From Brevibacillus laterosporus (GTDB lineage: Bacteria; Bacillota; Bacilli; Brevibacillales; Brevibacillaceae), in NCBI GenBank assembly GCA_007833815.1, contig CP033464.1:3466001-3530000 (forward strand): a DNA stretch of 64,000 nt, read 5' to 3'. A model generated the notes under the pieces. The model ran no database searches and was not told the DNA's origin. It was given only the letters and a program-made list of their open reading frames with translations. This document shows positions 8,408 to 18,067 of the stretch, piece by piece. The translations under genes were made by a program, and so were the position numbers. Positions within the stretch are counted from its first letter, which is position 1. Each line of letters opens with the position of its first letter.

Positions 8408-10270
8408 ATGAAGTACGAACAATTAGTAAAAGAAATCATACAAGAGGTTGGAGGAAAGAAAAATGTCAAAAGCGTCGTCCATTGCGCTACACGTCTTCGT
8501 TTCCAACTAAATAACAAATCTCTTCTAAATAAAGAAAAACTAGAACATTTAGACGATGTTCTTAGTGTCGTTGAGAGTACGGGACAGATACAAGTTGTAA
8601 TTGGTTCACATGTTGCAGATGTGTACAAAGACTTAGTTCAAGTAGGAAAATTTGAAAATACATCCGCTGATTCATATGACCAACCTAAAGAAAAGGTAAA
8701 GCTCACAGCAAAAATTTTTGAATTAATCTCTGGTACATTTACACCATTGTTAGCACCACTTGCTGGAGCTGGAATGTTAAAAGCAGTATTAGCGTTATTA
8801 GTTATGCTTGATGTTCTTTCTGAACAAAGCGGTACATATGGAATTCTCTCGGCAGCTGGGAATGCCATATTATACTTTTTACCCATTATGATTGGTATTA
8901 CCCTTGCTAACAAACTCGGTGCAAATGGTTATATGGGTGGAATTATTGGTGCTGCATTGTTAGAGCCTAATTTTACAAATTTAATGAGCAATGGAGACGC
9001 TACTTCATTTTTAGGAATTCCTGTCGTAATGATGGATTATTCTTCAAGTATCGTCCCATCCTTCATTGCAGTACTTATTTATGCCAAATTAGAAAAGTTC
9101 TTAAAAAAGATTATTCATAAAGATTTACAGTTATTTCTTGTTCCAATGATTGCATTGATTATTATTGTTCCGTTAACAGTTCTTGCATTTGGACCTTTCG
9201 GGATTTATGTAGGAAACATGATCACCTCTAGTATTAATTTCTTAAGTGAACACAGTGGGTTACTGACCGGTGCAGTGGTCGGTGGTACAATGGTTATTTT
9301 AGTTATCTTCGGACTTCATTGGGCACTCATTCCAATGAGTATTGAAAACTTAATTAATGGTGGAGACCCAATAGATCCAATGTGGGCAGCAAGTACATTT
9401 GCACAAATGGGAATTGCTTTAGGTATTTTCTTAAAATCTAAAGACAAAAAATTAAAATCTCTAGCCGGATCAACGACACTTACTGGTTTACTTTCTGGTG
9501 TAACAGAACCAATTATCTATGGTTTAATCTTAACTCATAAACGTACGATTGCTTATGTCATTATTGTCGGTGCTGTCGGGGGGGCATTTATTGGATCATT
9601 TAAAGCAGAAGCAAATGCCTTTGTTCTGCATAGTGTCTTTACACTAGGTGGCTCTACAACTCCATGGTTACCTTATTTCTTCATGATTTTACTTACGGTT
9701 GGTGGAGCAGCATTTCTTACTTATTTCTTTGGCTATGAAGATAAACTATCAACTACGAAACAAAAGGTGAAGGATGAACCTAGAAGTAATAATGTTGAAG
9801 CTAATAAAGTATTAAACAAACATGTAATCAACAGCCCATTATCTGGACTAGTAATTCCGTTATCAGAAGTGAACGATCAAGTATTTTCATCTGGGGCAAT
9901 GGGTAAAGGAGCAGCCATTGAACCTACGAAGGGTGAAGTGATCTCTCCAGTCAACGGAACTGTGACTACTATTTTCCCAACTGGACACGCGGTAGGAATT
10001 ACATCAGATGATGGAATAGAGATTCTGATTCATGTAGGAATTGATACCGTTCAATTAGAAGGAAAGTATTATACTAAGCTCGTAGAAACAGGTGATTCAG
10101 TATCAATTGGTCAAACATTAATTCGATTTGAAATCGACAAAATTAAAGAAGCAGGTTACCAAACGATAACACCTATTATTGTGACAAACACAAGTCATTT
10201 TTTAGATATTATTCAAACGGCGACTCAAACTGTCTCTACTAATGACGATTTATTAACAGTACTTAAATAA
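8408..10270 (+). CDS. bglP: PTS beta-glucoside transporter EIIBCA
   Basis: A 620-residue permease that imports and phosphorylates aryl- or cellobiose-type beta-glucosides at the membrane. EIIB: residues 1-85, phosphorylation Cys26 in VVHCATRLRF. EIIC: about 105-460, multiple membrane helices beginning PLLAPLAGAGM. EIIA (glucose type): about 480-620, active His at about 542 in IHVGIDTVQLEG. The start is ATG 8408 with AAAGGAGT 7 nt upstream; a GTG three codons earlier overlaps the binding site. It sits between the second LicT-controlled terminator and the hydrolase gene, so it is induced with it. Its EIIB would also phosphorylate LicT PRD1. Confidence 0.93.
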   Translation: MKYEQLVKEIIQEVGGKKNVKSVVHCATRLRFQLNNKSLLNKEKLEHLDDVLSVVESTGQIQVVIGSHVADVYKDLVQVGKFENTSADSYDQPKEKVKLTAKIFELISGTFTPLLAPLAGAGMLKAVLALLVMLDVLSEQSGTYGILSAAGNAILYFLPIMIGITLANKLGANGYMGGIIGAALLEPNFTNLMSNGDATSFLGIPVVMMDYSSSIVPSFIAVLIYAKLEKFLKKIIHKDLQLFLVPMIALIIIVPLTVLAFGPFGIYVGNMITSSINFLSEHSGLLTGAVVGGTMVILVIFGLHWALIPMSIENLINGGDPIDPMWAASTFAQMGIALGIFLKSKDKKLKSLAGSTTLTGLLSGVTEPIIYGLILTHKRTIAYVIIVGAVGGAFIGSFKAEANAFVLHSVFTLGGSTTPWLPYFFMILLTVGGAAFLTYFFGYEDKLSTTKQKVKDEPRSNNVEANKVLNKHVINSPLSGLVIPLSEVNDQVFSSGAMGKGAAIEPTKGEVISPVNGTVTTIFPTGHAVGITSDDGIEILIHVGIDTVQLEGKYYTKLVETGDSVSIGQTLIRFEIDKIKEAGYQTITPIIVTNTSHFLDIIQTATQTVSTNDDLLTVLK

Positions 10271-10293
10271 AGAATGAATTAGGAGAGGATTAA

Positions 10294-11709
<1,416 letters not shown>

Positions 11710-11826
11710 TTCTATATCACACTTTTGTTTAAGTAGTAGCACACCACATTCAATCAACTTTTAATTAAGAAATTTATTTTTTCCTAAAACAAAAAAATGA
11801 GAATGTTTCGTATAATTATATTGAAA

Positions 11827-11860
11827 ACGGACACTACCATTACGGTTTTGTCTGTTTTTG
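11827..11860 (+). terminator. Probable terminator of the beta-glucoside operon
   Basis: ACGGACA and TGTCTGT arms (one G-T pair) with a 15-nt loop are followed by TTTTG, about 120 bp past bglH. Confidence 0.5.
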
Positions 11861-12278
11861 TTGTTTGCTCAAGGGGAGAATATTAATATGCAACGTTATA
11901 TCTACCTTCATTTTGCAGATTTCATTGTAAGGACTTAACTAAGAGGTGTCCATGAAACTATACTATCTCCATACATATTTTCCAATGTATATGTTAACTC
12001 TATATATTGATAATTTATTTAGTTATTGAAAATCTGGATATAAATGCGCCTCTTCCGAAGTTATCACCTAAAACAGTACCATTAAATAAACTGTTAGAAA
12101 TCTACAAAGGAAATGGTCCTGATCATCGTTTAGCCTACAATATTGTTTAGCCACTTATAAAAAACAGCAACAGATACATTAGGGCCGATGCTGTTCGCCA
12201 AGCCCCAGTTGCTGACGCTTCAGCCCTGCAGAAACAACTAGCGAATCAAGGAAATGGTAATGAATAAAATCAGAATAC

Positions 12279-12319
12279 AAAAAAGCTCTAGATTTCCTTA
12301 GGGAAACCGAGCTTTTTTT
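12279..12319 (+). terminator. Intrinsic terminator
   Basis: AAAAAAGCTC and GAGCTTTTTTT arms flank a loop that contains its own TTTCC/GGAAA pairing. It stands after the decayed coding stretch. Confidence 0.7.
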
Positions 12320-12408
12320 GTGCTAGATGCCAGACTGATAAGCAAGCATGAACGAATTTCTTGCTACTTTTCCCATACTATCGGGTGTTAGGATTCGTTT
12401 ACTTCAGA

Positions 12409-12594
12409 CTACTCAGCCCTTGATAGAGCTTGAATAGGAGAAGGGCTGTCCACTTTTCCAAAATGTAGGATTCTCCAAACTTCAAAAATGAGATGATGCG
12501 TTACTTGGTCCAATTCTTCCGTACGGGAGATAATTTTGTAAATTCGGTCCATCATGACTTGATATTCTTCTTCACTTAGATGCACGTGAGGCAT
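12409..12594 (-). CDS. Small hypothetical protein, 61 residues
   Basis: Starts MPHVHLSEEEYQVM with GCAGGTGA upstream of the ATG. A TTG six codons earlier is less likely because it overlaps that site. The protein is mostly helical and acidic, with a His/Glu-rich N-terminus and no motif I can place. It stands alone next to decayed genes; intact by reading frame. Confidence 0.45.
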   Translation of the reverse strand: MPHVHLSEEEYQVMMDRIYKIISRTEELDQVTHHLIFEVWRILHFGKVDSPSPIQALSRAE

Positions 12595-12739
12595 ATAATA
12601 TTCACCTGCCAAATTATGGTTTTTATACTTATTGTCCCCTTATTACCAGCTGTTTTAATCAGTGCTCAACTTTCTTTTTTCTCCCGTATGTCAGCATGAA
12701 AACAGATTTGTATCAGAGAGGAGTAGCAGATGTATGAAG

Positions 12740-13590
12740 CCTAATACGAAAGCTATGCAAGGTGGTATACAAAGCGCGATTAAGCAAATGGAAGGTCGTT
12801 TTTTGGAATGCTGGAGCAATGCCGCACTGATTAGAAGAAACGGCACGCCATTTAAAACAGAAGCTGACGGAATGGCTCACACAAGAAGGGAACATGGGCT
12901 TGGAGATCAACCACAACAGGGAGAAAAAGGCGATGAGCAATCGAGTCCATCTGAACAAACCGAGTGGTTGAAGAGAAGGAAGAATCTCAATCTGTTCGTC
13001 CGCTGACGGAAGAAGAGTTGGCACAGAGACAGAAACAAGCAGAGCGTCTTTATAAACAAGAAAGATCCGCAATAAATCAACTTGAACAAGAATTGGGTGC
13101 CTTATTGGAGGAGAGCCAACGTTTTTCTAATCAGCGTTTGGGAAGTGATTTGGGGAAATTGAGTCGGGAAACTTATGAAAAGTATTTACAATGGGTGGAA
13201 CAGCTTAGAAAACATCCAGACCTGTTGCAGTTTTTGCAGAAGGTGGGACGTAATGTCAATGAATTTTTTATGCGTAAAAAAAGCGAAGAGAGCGGCGGAT
13301 TCCAGAGGAGTATGATGATTTAAGGGTTCGGGGGATGTATCACATTTATTGGGAAGTGAAGCAGTTTTACTCGCTGACCCTGACTTGGTCAAAGCGCTGG
13401 AATAAAAGTTACTTACCTATGATACAATCGGGTGGCACGATGAACCACCTAGTTGACCTGTTATCTGCATGTTAGACTGTTCTCATTCTATGCGAGGTGC
13501 CAAGCTTCGGTTAGCCCAAATTTTTGTAATGACCTTTGCAGCTATCTCATTATTGGAGAAACGTGATTTTATGAATTAGCCGAGAACACT
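12740..13590 (+). pseudogene. VWA-domain protein relic (ViaA/CoxE-like)
   Basis: Several frames in order resemble one VWA protein of the ViaA/CoxE-like group. First comes a helical N-terminal region (12964-13320, with YLQWVEQLRKHPDLLQFLQK, a typical lead-in). In another frame GDVSHLLGSEAVLLADPDLV corresponds to the SELALL..PDL segment. Then comes LDCSHSMRGAKLRLA, whose D-x-S-x-S is the MIDAS metal site, ending MTFAAISLLEKRDF and a stop. At least three frameshifts make it non-functional. No AAA+ partner gene of the MoxR/RavA type is seen beside it. Confidence 0.6.
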
Positions 13591-13620
13591 CGTCATTTTA
13601 ATCATGAGATGAAACGGCTT

Positions 13621-13657
13621 CGGACAAAGCGTGTCTTCTGACACGTTAATTGTCCGA
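13621..13657. other. Compound hairpin in non-coding DNA
   Basis: CGGACAA / TTGTCCG outer arms and GTGTC / GACAC inner arms form a two-step stem. There is no T run after it, so it is not a classic terminator. It lies between the VWA relic and the IS200/IS605 remnant. Confidence 0.35.
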
Positions 13658-13689
13658 CTACTTCTTTGAATAACTAACAAGAACAGGTA

Positions 13690-13945
13690 TACTAATCTTG
13701 TATAGATTGCTCATTGAAAACGGAATGTATGGGGTTGCCATAAGGAATGCTTTGTGGCGTAAAACATTCAAGCACCTTCGTCCTCTCTGACCGAAAAGCG
13801 AAAACCAAGCAGTAGGTCAGAGAGAAGAGTCCAACGTACACTTTTTTTCAATAACCGTAGGGATTACGGGGATAGCCTGCTAATTCTCACTTCGTTGGAT
13901 GTGATAGCGCAGGAATCTCGTGGCTTTAGCCATGAGAGGTTCAAG
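13690..13945 (+). mobile_element. IS200/IS605-type element remnant: tnpB 3' end and right end
   Basis: Bases 13854-13883 encode TVGITGIAC and a stop, matching the usual C-terminus of TnpB. About 34 bp later is the typical right-end hairpin CTCGTGGC-TTTA-GCCATGAG (13917-13936) followed by AGGTTCAA. In this family that hairpin is also the 3' end of the guide (omega) RNA. A further perfect hairpin (CTCTCTGACC / GGTCAGAGAG, 13783-13824) precedes it. The rest of tnpB and the left end are not recognisable. The left border given here is approximate. Confidence 0.6.
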
Positions 13946-14297
13946 TTAATGTTGTTTGGGACCAAGGGCGAAATTACTGGACCCCCTTTATATTCAAGAA
14001 ACCGGACTGGGCTGGGTTTTATCGTTGCTGGGGCAGGTCGCAAAATAAAAATGGGTACACTTACATTCGTTGATTATGGGGACAGCAAGGCAACATCTCG
14101 TGCAGACATGTGATCTGATAGGCGTGTCTCATCGTGTATGATTTGCCACTTCTTGGGAAACAAATGAGCCAGAGAACAGCGGGTTATTACTCGATGTATT
14201 TGTTACTGAGCGGAGTGCAAAAGTGGAGTAACTACTTGCCAAGTGGAAACTCTTCCTAGTATGCAATGCTATTTCACCTGGGCAAATACAAATTTCT
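13946..14297. other. Intergenic stretch without a supported gene
   Basis: Short frames on both strands lack binding sites and family resemblance. One (13895-14113) runs across the IS right-end hairpin and is rejected. I see nothing functional before the terminator at 14298. Confidence 0.4.
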
Positions 14298-14339
14298 AAA
14301 AAAGAGCTGTAGACCATACCAGGTCCCACAGCTCTTTTT
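14298..14339 (-). terminator. Intrinsic terminator after the exonuclease gene
   Basis: AAAAAAGAGCTGT and ACAGCTCTTTTT arms around a 16-nt loop form a stem with T runs on both strands. It lies 15 bp past the stop of the minus-strand exonuclease gene. Confidence 0.8.
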
Positions 14340-14354
14340 GTATATATCTGTTGT

Positions 14355-15227
14355 TTATCCAATCCGCGCAAGCATCGTTTTACTAAATTCTAACTCATTC
14401 ATTTTTTCCAAAACCAACAGGGGATCGTATTGCCAACTAGCTTCTTCTAATACCAAGTCCACAGGTACATCGGAGAGGATGGTGGCTAATTTTTGACTCA
14501 TATACACCTGTTCTTTATTCTCGACTAATTTGGCCCGCATTTTAGGAGTAAGCGAATCTAAATTGGCATAAAGATCGTCCAAAGAACCATGCTCTTTAAT
14601 CAGCTTTACTGCTGTTTTTTCACCAATGCCAGGACAGCCAGGGATACAATCCGATGTATCTCCTTGAAGGGCTTTTACATCAATGACTTGTGCAGGAGTA
14701 ATTCCTTTTTGTTCAAGTAAAGACTCTGGGCAGTAGTGCTCATGCTTACCACCATTTTTTAGAATTTTAACATGTACCTGATCACAGACAAGCTGCAAGC
14801 TGTCATAGTCACCCGAACAAACAATCACATCGTGTCCTTCTTCTGCAAATCGTCTGGATAACGTACCTAAAATATCGTCTCCTTCATATCCAGACAAGCC
14901 TATATTAGGTATGGAGAATGCTTGAGTAACTTCCTTTACCAGCGAGAACTGAGGAATTAACTCAGCAGGCGGTTCCACTCGATTGGATTTATATCCGGAA
15001 TACCACTGGCTACGCAATAAGGACTCGCGGGAAGCGACATCCCAAGCGACAATCAAGTGAGTTGGTTGAATTAGGTCTGCATAATCAAGCATCATTTTGG
15101 TAAAACCATAAACAGCATTGGTATACAAACCGCTCTGTGTCTGACGAATACTGCCTGTCCATGAGGAGGCATAGAATGCGCGAAATAAAAAGCTCATGCC
15201 ATCCAATAGTAAAATTTTATTCTTCAA
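14355..15227 (-). CDS. 5'-3' exonuclease (PolA N-domain type)
   Basis: A 290-residue stand-alone version of the 5'-nuclease domain of DNA polymerase I (YpcP-like). It would remove RNA primers and flaps during replication and repair. N-terminal metal-site motif LLLDGMSFLFRAFYA, a conserved AWD, the central YEGDDILGTL with acidic metal ligands, CSGDYDSLQL, and DVKALQGDTSDCIPGCPGIGEKTA, which combines acidic ligands with the helix-hairpin-helix DNA-binding motif. The length is normal. The start is TTG at 15227 with GGGAGGAG about 9 nt upstream. It is followed by its own terminator. Confidence 0.88.
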   Translation of the reverse strand: MKNKILLLDGMSFLFRAFYASSWTGSIRQTQSGLYTNAVYGFTKMMLDYADLIQPTHLIVAWDVASRESLLRSQWYSGYKSNRVEPPAELIPQFSLVKEVTQAFSIPNIGLSGYEGDDILGTLSRRFAEEGHDVIVCSGDYDSLQLVCDQVHVKILKNGGKHEHYCPESLLEQKGITPAQVIDVKALQGDTSDCIPGCPGIGEKTAVKLIKEHGSLDDLYANLDSLTPKMRAKLVENKEQVYMSQKLATILSDVPVDLVLEEASWQYDPLLVLEKMNELEFSKTMLARIG

Positions 15228-15490
15228 AGCCAGTAACTCCTCCCATAATAAAACGAACTTTCTCTATTCCTTTATTATAGCACGAAAGAATGGGATTCGC
15301 TGATTTCTAGAAAATAGCAAAAAAAAGCAGGAATGAAATGAGCTAAATGATACATGATATAGATACACCGCAAACACCGCAAACATCGCGGGCGTAGCCC
15401 TTAGCATTGAGCTTACTCAAACGGGTAGGTTGAATGCTGAAGGCAACAACTGCCTCAGCAAAAATCCAAACAGAATGGAGATGAAAGGTT
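15228..15490. other. SASP leader region
   Basis: This 263-bp region between the divergent exonuclease and SASP genes holds a small hairpin (GCTGAAGGCA / TGCCTCAGC, about 15440-15465) in the SASP leader. A forespore promoter is expected here, but I could not fix its boxes with confidence. Confidence 0.35.
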
Positions 15491-15691
15491 ATGGCAGGTA
15501 ACAACAATGGTTCTAGCAACAACCTTTTAGTTCCTCAAGCTAACCAAGCTCTTGACCAATTGAAATACGAAATCGCATCTGAATTCGGCGTACAATTGGG
15601 ACCAGACACTACTTCTCGCCAAAACGGATCTGTTGGTGGAGAAATCACGAAACGCCTTGTTTCTTTCGCTGAGCAACAATTAGCTCGCTAA
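15491..15691 (+). CDS. Alpha/beta-type small acid-soluble spore protein
   Basis: A 66-residue DNA-binding protein that coats spore DNA and protects it from UV and chemical damage, and is degraded at germination. The family features are clear: a polar Asn/Ser-rich N-terminus, [22 protein letters not shown] with the germination-protease cleavage region EIASE, and [16 protein letters not shown] near the C-terminus. The ATG has TGGAGATGAAAGGTT upstream. The gene is monocistronic, with a terminator 50 bp after it. Expression in the forespore is inferred from the family. Confidence 0.95.
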   Translation: MAGNNNGSSNNLLVPQANQALDQLKYEIASEFGVQLGPDTTSRQNGSVGGEITKRLVSFAEQQLAR

Positions 15692-15742
15692 GTAAAACAA
15701 CAGCATACGTGGATGAATGAGGGATAAAAAAACCTCATAAGG

Positions 15743-15784
15743 AAGGAGGGTCGGTAGCTTACGAAAGTATCGATCCTCCTTTTA
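15743..15784. terminator. Bidirectional intrinsic terminator
   Basis: AAGGAGGGTCG and CGATCCTCCTT arms flank a short loop, with T-rich runs on both sides. It can end the SASP transcript (plus) and the converging coat-like operon (minus). Confidence 0.7.
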
Positions 15785-15800
15785 ATTATGCAGGTATTGT

Positions 15801-16472
15801 TCAGGAAGGGAGATGAATCGTTTTGATATGCTGTATATTCCAACTGGTCCGATCTCCCGTGGCATTGATTAGCTCTAGCAGATTGTGCTCTAGATTACTA
15901 AGTACTCCAATTTTGCGTGGGTCATCACCCGTATCAAGTATAATGAGTTGTCCTTCCAGCCGCTTCATTTGTTCTTCAAAAGAACGAGATAGTGGGATTT
16001 GGGATGGCTTAACCGGTAGATGCTGGTTGCTAAGTGAGAAAGGCGTAACGCTACGGCTGTAGGGGGTCAACCATTTCAAATGATGGAGGGAAATAAATAT
16101 GGTCTTAAAGACCGGAGAATAGAACACCAGATAATTGTTGAGAATTGTCGTCACGTATCCATGAAAAGAGTGTGTACCTGTTACATTGATTTCTACGAAC
16201 AAACCTTTTGCATTATTCAAGATATTTCGATAAGAAAGAGCTTCTTTATTTAAATAGATAGGGCTATCTTGTACCGTAAAAAGAGGGGGGATCATATCCG
16301 TAGGCACTTGCTTAATGGATTGTACATGTATCCAAGGTACATAGGTGTAACGTGTGCCATCATATAAGACAAGGATATCAATTCCCTGATCCATAACCTT
16401 ACCGATGAGTATATTTTTCCCTGATAGCTCTACTTGAACAAATTGATTTGTAAAGGAAGAGATGGGTTGCAA
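15801..16472 (-). CDS. LSm-like (DUF2642-type) repeat protein, probable spore coat
   Basis: A 223-residue protein built from three similar beta-rich units of about 50-60 residues. Unit 1: FVQVELSGKN to YVPWIHVQSI. Unit 2: FVEINVTGTH to FISLHHLKWL. Unit 3: LEGQLIILDTG to WNIQHIKTI. This is the pattern of small Sm-fold DUF2642 domains found in Bacillus spore-surface proteins. A basic linker (HLPVKPSQIPLSR) precedes the third unit. The start is TTG at 16472 with a perfect AAGGAGGTAACACC upstream. It lies 40 bp after its larger paralogue (16513-17418), in the same operon. No signal peptide, consistent with assembly from the mother cell. The coat role is inferred. Confidence 0.55.
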   Translation of the reverse strand: MQPISSFTNQFVQVELSGKNILIGKVMDQGIDILVLYDGTRYTYVPWIHVQSIKQVPTDMIPPLFTVQDSPIYLNKEALSYRNILNNAKGLFVEINVTGTHSFHGYVTTILNNYLVFYSPVFKTIFISLHHLKWLTPYSRSVTPFSLSNQHLPVKPSQIPLSRSFEEQMKRLEGQLIILDTGDDPRKIGVLSNLEHNLLELINATGDRTSWNIQHIKTIHLPS

Positions 16473-16512
16473 GGTGTTACCTCCTTTCCAAAGCTAGCGG
16501 GTAGAGTAACGT

Positions 16513-17418
16513 TTATTTCCCTCTTCGGTTGGAAGTACCTTTCACTTTTATTGTAACTTTTTTTGTTGTATTTCTTTTTGGATTGGTACTTCCATTTGGA
16601 TTTGCTCTTACTATTGGTGGTGCAGGAGTGATAGTTTTCCGCTTATGTTTACCATGTTTTTTCAGACGTAGGCGAACTATTTCTCGATTACCTTGTTGTA
16701 GGGCTTTCTCATTAGCTACAGGAAATACATCATCAGTTGTTGTGGTTACGCTAACAATCATCGCTCTAGAAATCCAGATTACTTCCTTATTATGAACCAA
16801 TACAACCTGATTTTGATCTGCTTGTGTCAAAATACCTGAAATGGTTTCATGATGTGCCAAATGGATGCGTACAAAGGTATATCGTAAAGCGGCTAACGAT
16901 GAGGCAAAGCTGGGAGCATCAAGAAATTGATCCAAAGGGCTGGTAGTTCCAATTTTCTTATGATCATCCCCATCTTCCTTACAATGATCAAGCGATCTCT
17001 CTAGCTTACTGATGCTTCTAATTTCGCTTGATTGATAATAAATAAAGGTTTCTTTGTTGGTTTGCAAGACAACATAATCAGTACCGACGAAACGAATCAG
17101 GCCTGTGTGATAATCATCACCAATTTGGTCAATACGTACTCTTTGATTGACCAGAAGCCCTAACAGTTGTTGAAAAATGTTGGCTTCCACGACTTCTTGT
17201 GGGATTCCTTTTTTTATTTTAAATGACGGGTACCCAAAATCTTCTTCAACGCTAGTGAGTGGTGGCAAATAACAATAGATAATCTGGCTATCTTCTGTTA
17301 AAAGCTCCAGATAGTCTGTTTTGACAGCCAGTAGGATTCCCCGTCGTGATTCCGATTCACCTCTATAAAGGCGTACAGTCTTCCCAACAAGAGACTGTAA
17401 AATGGTTATATCGAACAT
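16513..17418 (-). CDS. LSm-like (DUF2642-type) repeat protein with basic tail
   Basis: A 301-residue protein. Residues 1-245 contain three Sm-like units: LVGKTVRLYRGESESRRGI to YLPPLTSV, LVNQRVRIDQIGDD to QSSEIRSI, and TFVRIHLAHHET to ISRAMIVSV. From about 246 the chain becomes a strongly basic, Thr/Pro-containing disordered tail (RLRLKKHGKHKRKT, then KKVTIKVKGTSNRRGK). It is the first gene of a two-gene operon with the 223-residue paralogue. The ATG at 17418 follows AAAGGGG at a long spacing. The tail could bind nucleic acid or an acidic polymer in the spore. Function is inferred only. Confidence 0.55.
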   Translation of the reverse strand: MFDITILQSLVGKTVRLYRGESESRRGILLAVKTDYLELLTEDSQIIYCYLPPLTSVEEDFGYPSFKIKKGIPQEVVEANIFQQLLGLLVNQRVRIDQIGDDYHTGLIRFVGTDYVVLQTNKETFIYYQSSEIRSISKLERSLDHCKEDGDDHKKIGTTSPLDQFLDAPSFASSLAALRYTFVRIHLAHHETISGILTQADQNQVVLVHNKEVIWISRAMIVSVTTTTDDVFPVANEKALQQGNREIVRLRLKKHGKHKRKTITPAPPIVRANPNGSTNPKRNTTKKVTIKVKGTSNRRGK

Positions 17419-17598
17419 GGTTATACATAGCCCCTTTCATTTGACCAATCAAGATATTTACAATGCATGTATATGTACCCCCTGACATTTTTGCTGTAAG
17501 CAAGAGCCCTTTTCTATATAATTCCACGCATGCCCTAGTTGCTAGCCTTTTCTTGTTGCACTGGTTATACACACAAACGGCATGAGCGGACTAGTCAT

Positions 17599-17934
17599 AT
17601 GGTAATAGTGAAATCATGTGCTTATCAAAAACGTACAGGGAAGGGGAAATGGACATTGAAAAAGAGTACCGCAAAACGTATTTTGCGTGAATACCCTGAA
17701 TTCGAATCGTGGTTAAAGAAGAAGCCAACACGTGTGGCAAAAGTGCTGAGCAATACTGGCGAAATGGGCAAATATTTAGAGCAATGGGAAAAGGAAAAGA
17801 AGAAAAAACAACGTACCTCTTTTGCCTCCCTTGTCAATTTAGAAAATATTACAGAGAAGACACGTAAAGTAAATGAGAAGTTAACCAGCTTGCAAAGTAT
17901 ATTGGATGTTATTTCTGATAACAAAAAAATATAA
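17599..17934 (+). CDS. Lys-rich hypothetical protein, 111 residues
   Basis: Begins MVIVKSCAYQKRTGKGK and continues with a basic helical segment (TLKKSTAKRILREYPEF), a run of lysines near residue 75 and a C-terminal helix with coiled-coil character (NITEKTRKVNEKLTSL). The frame is open 20 codons further upstream, but ATG 17599 marks the start of the compositionally coherent part. The ribosome binding site is weak. It is divergent from the LSm-like spore operon. No family is recognised; a DNA- or RNA-binding role is possible from charge only. Confidence 0.5.
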   Translation: MVIVKSCAYQKRTGKGKWTLKKSTAKRILREYPEFESWLKKKPTRVAKVLSNTGEMGKYLEQWEKEKKKKQRTSFASLVNLENITEKTRKVNEKLTSLQSILDVISDNKKI

Positions 17935-18067
17935 GTGAATAATTTGTGTATTTTGTGGGGATGGTGATCATGAAGCCAACCCTTTTTTCTTTTATTCTGT
18001 TATACTAGAAAAGAAGATATTTATACTAAACGGGCCACTACTTGAGGCATCTGAGGAGGATTTTCAC

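Larger units (their letters stand above)
11710..12408. other. Intergenic stretch with terminators and relics
   Basis: No intact gene. There are two terminators (listed separately). Short plus-strand coding-like pieces lie between them: NLDINAPLPKLSPKTV around 12030-12080, and ADAVRQAPVADASALQ around 12185-12235, ending in a stop before the second terminator. They look like remains of one deleted gene. Confidence 0.4.

Noticed and set aside
12713..13072. 119-codon minus-strand frame
   Set aside because: Shadow of the plus-strand VWA relic, whose helical segment is recognisable.
13895..14113. 72-codon plus-strand frame
   Set aside because: It crosses the IS200/IS605 right-end hairpin and has no binding site or homology.
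17935..18067. Cobalamin riboswitch upstream of cobT, suggested by GCCACT in the leader
   Set aside because: The region is about 130 bp, shorter than the usual riboswitch, and the flanking conserved box and multi-stem pattern are not visible.
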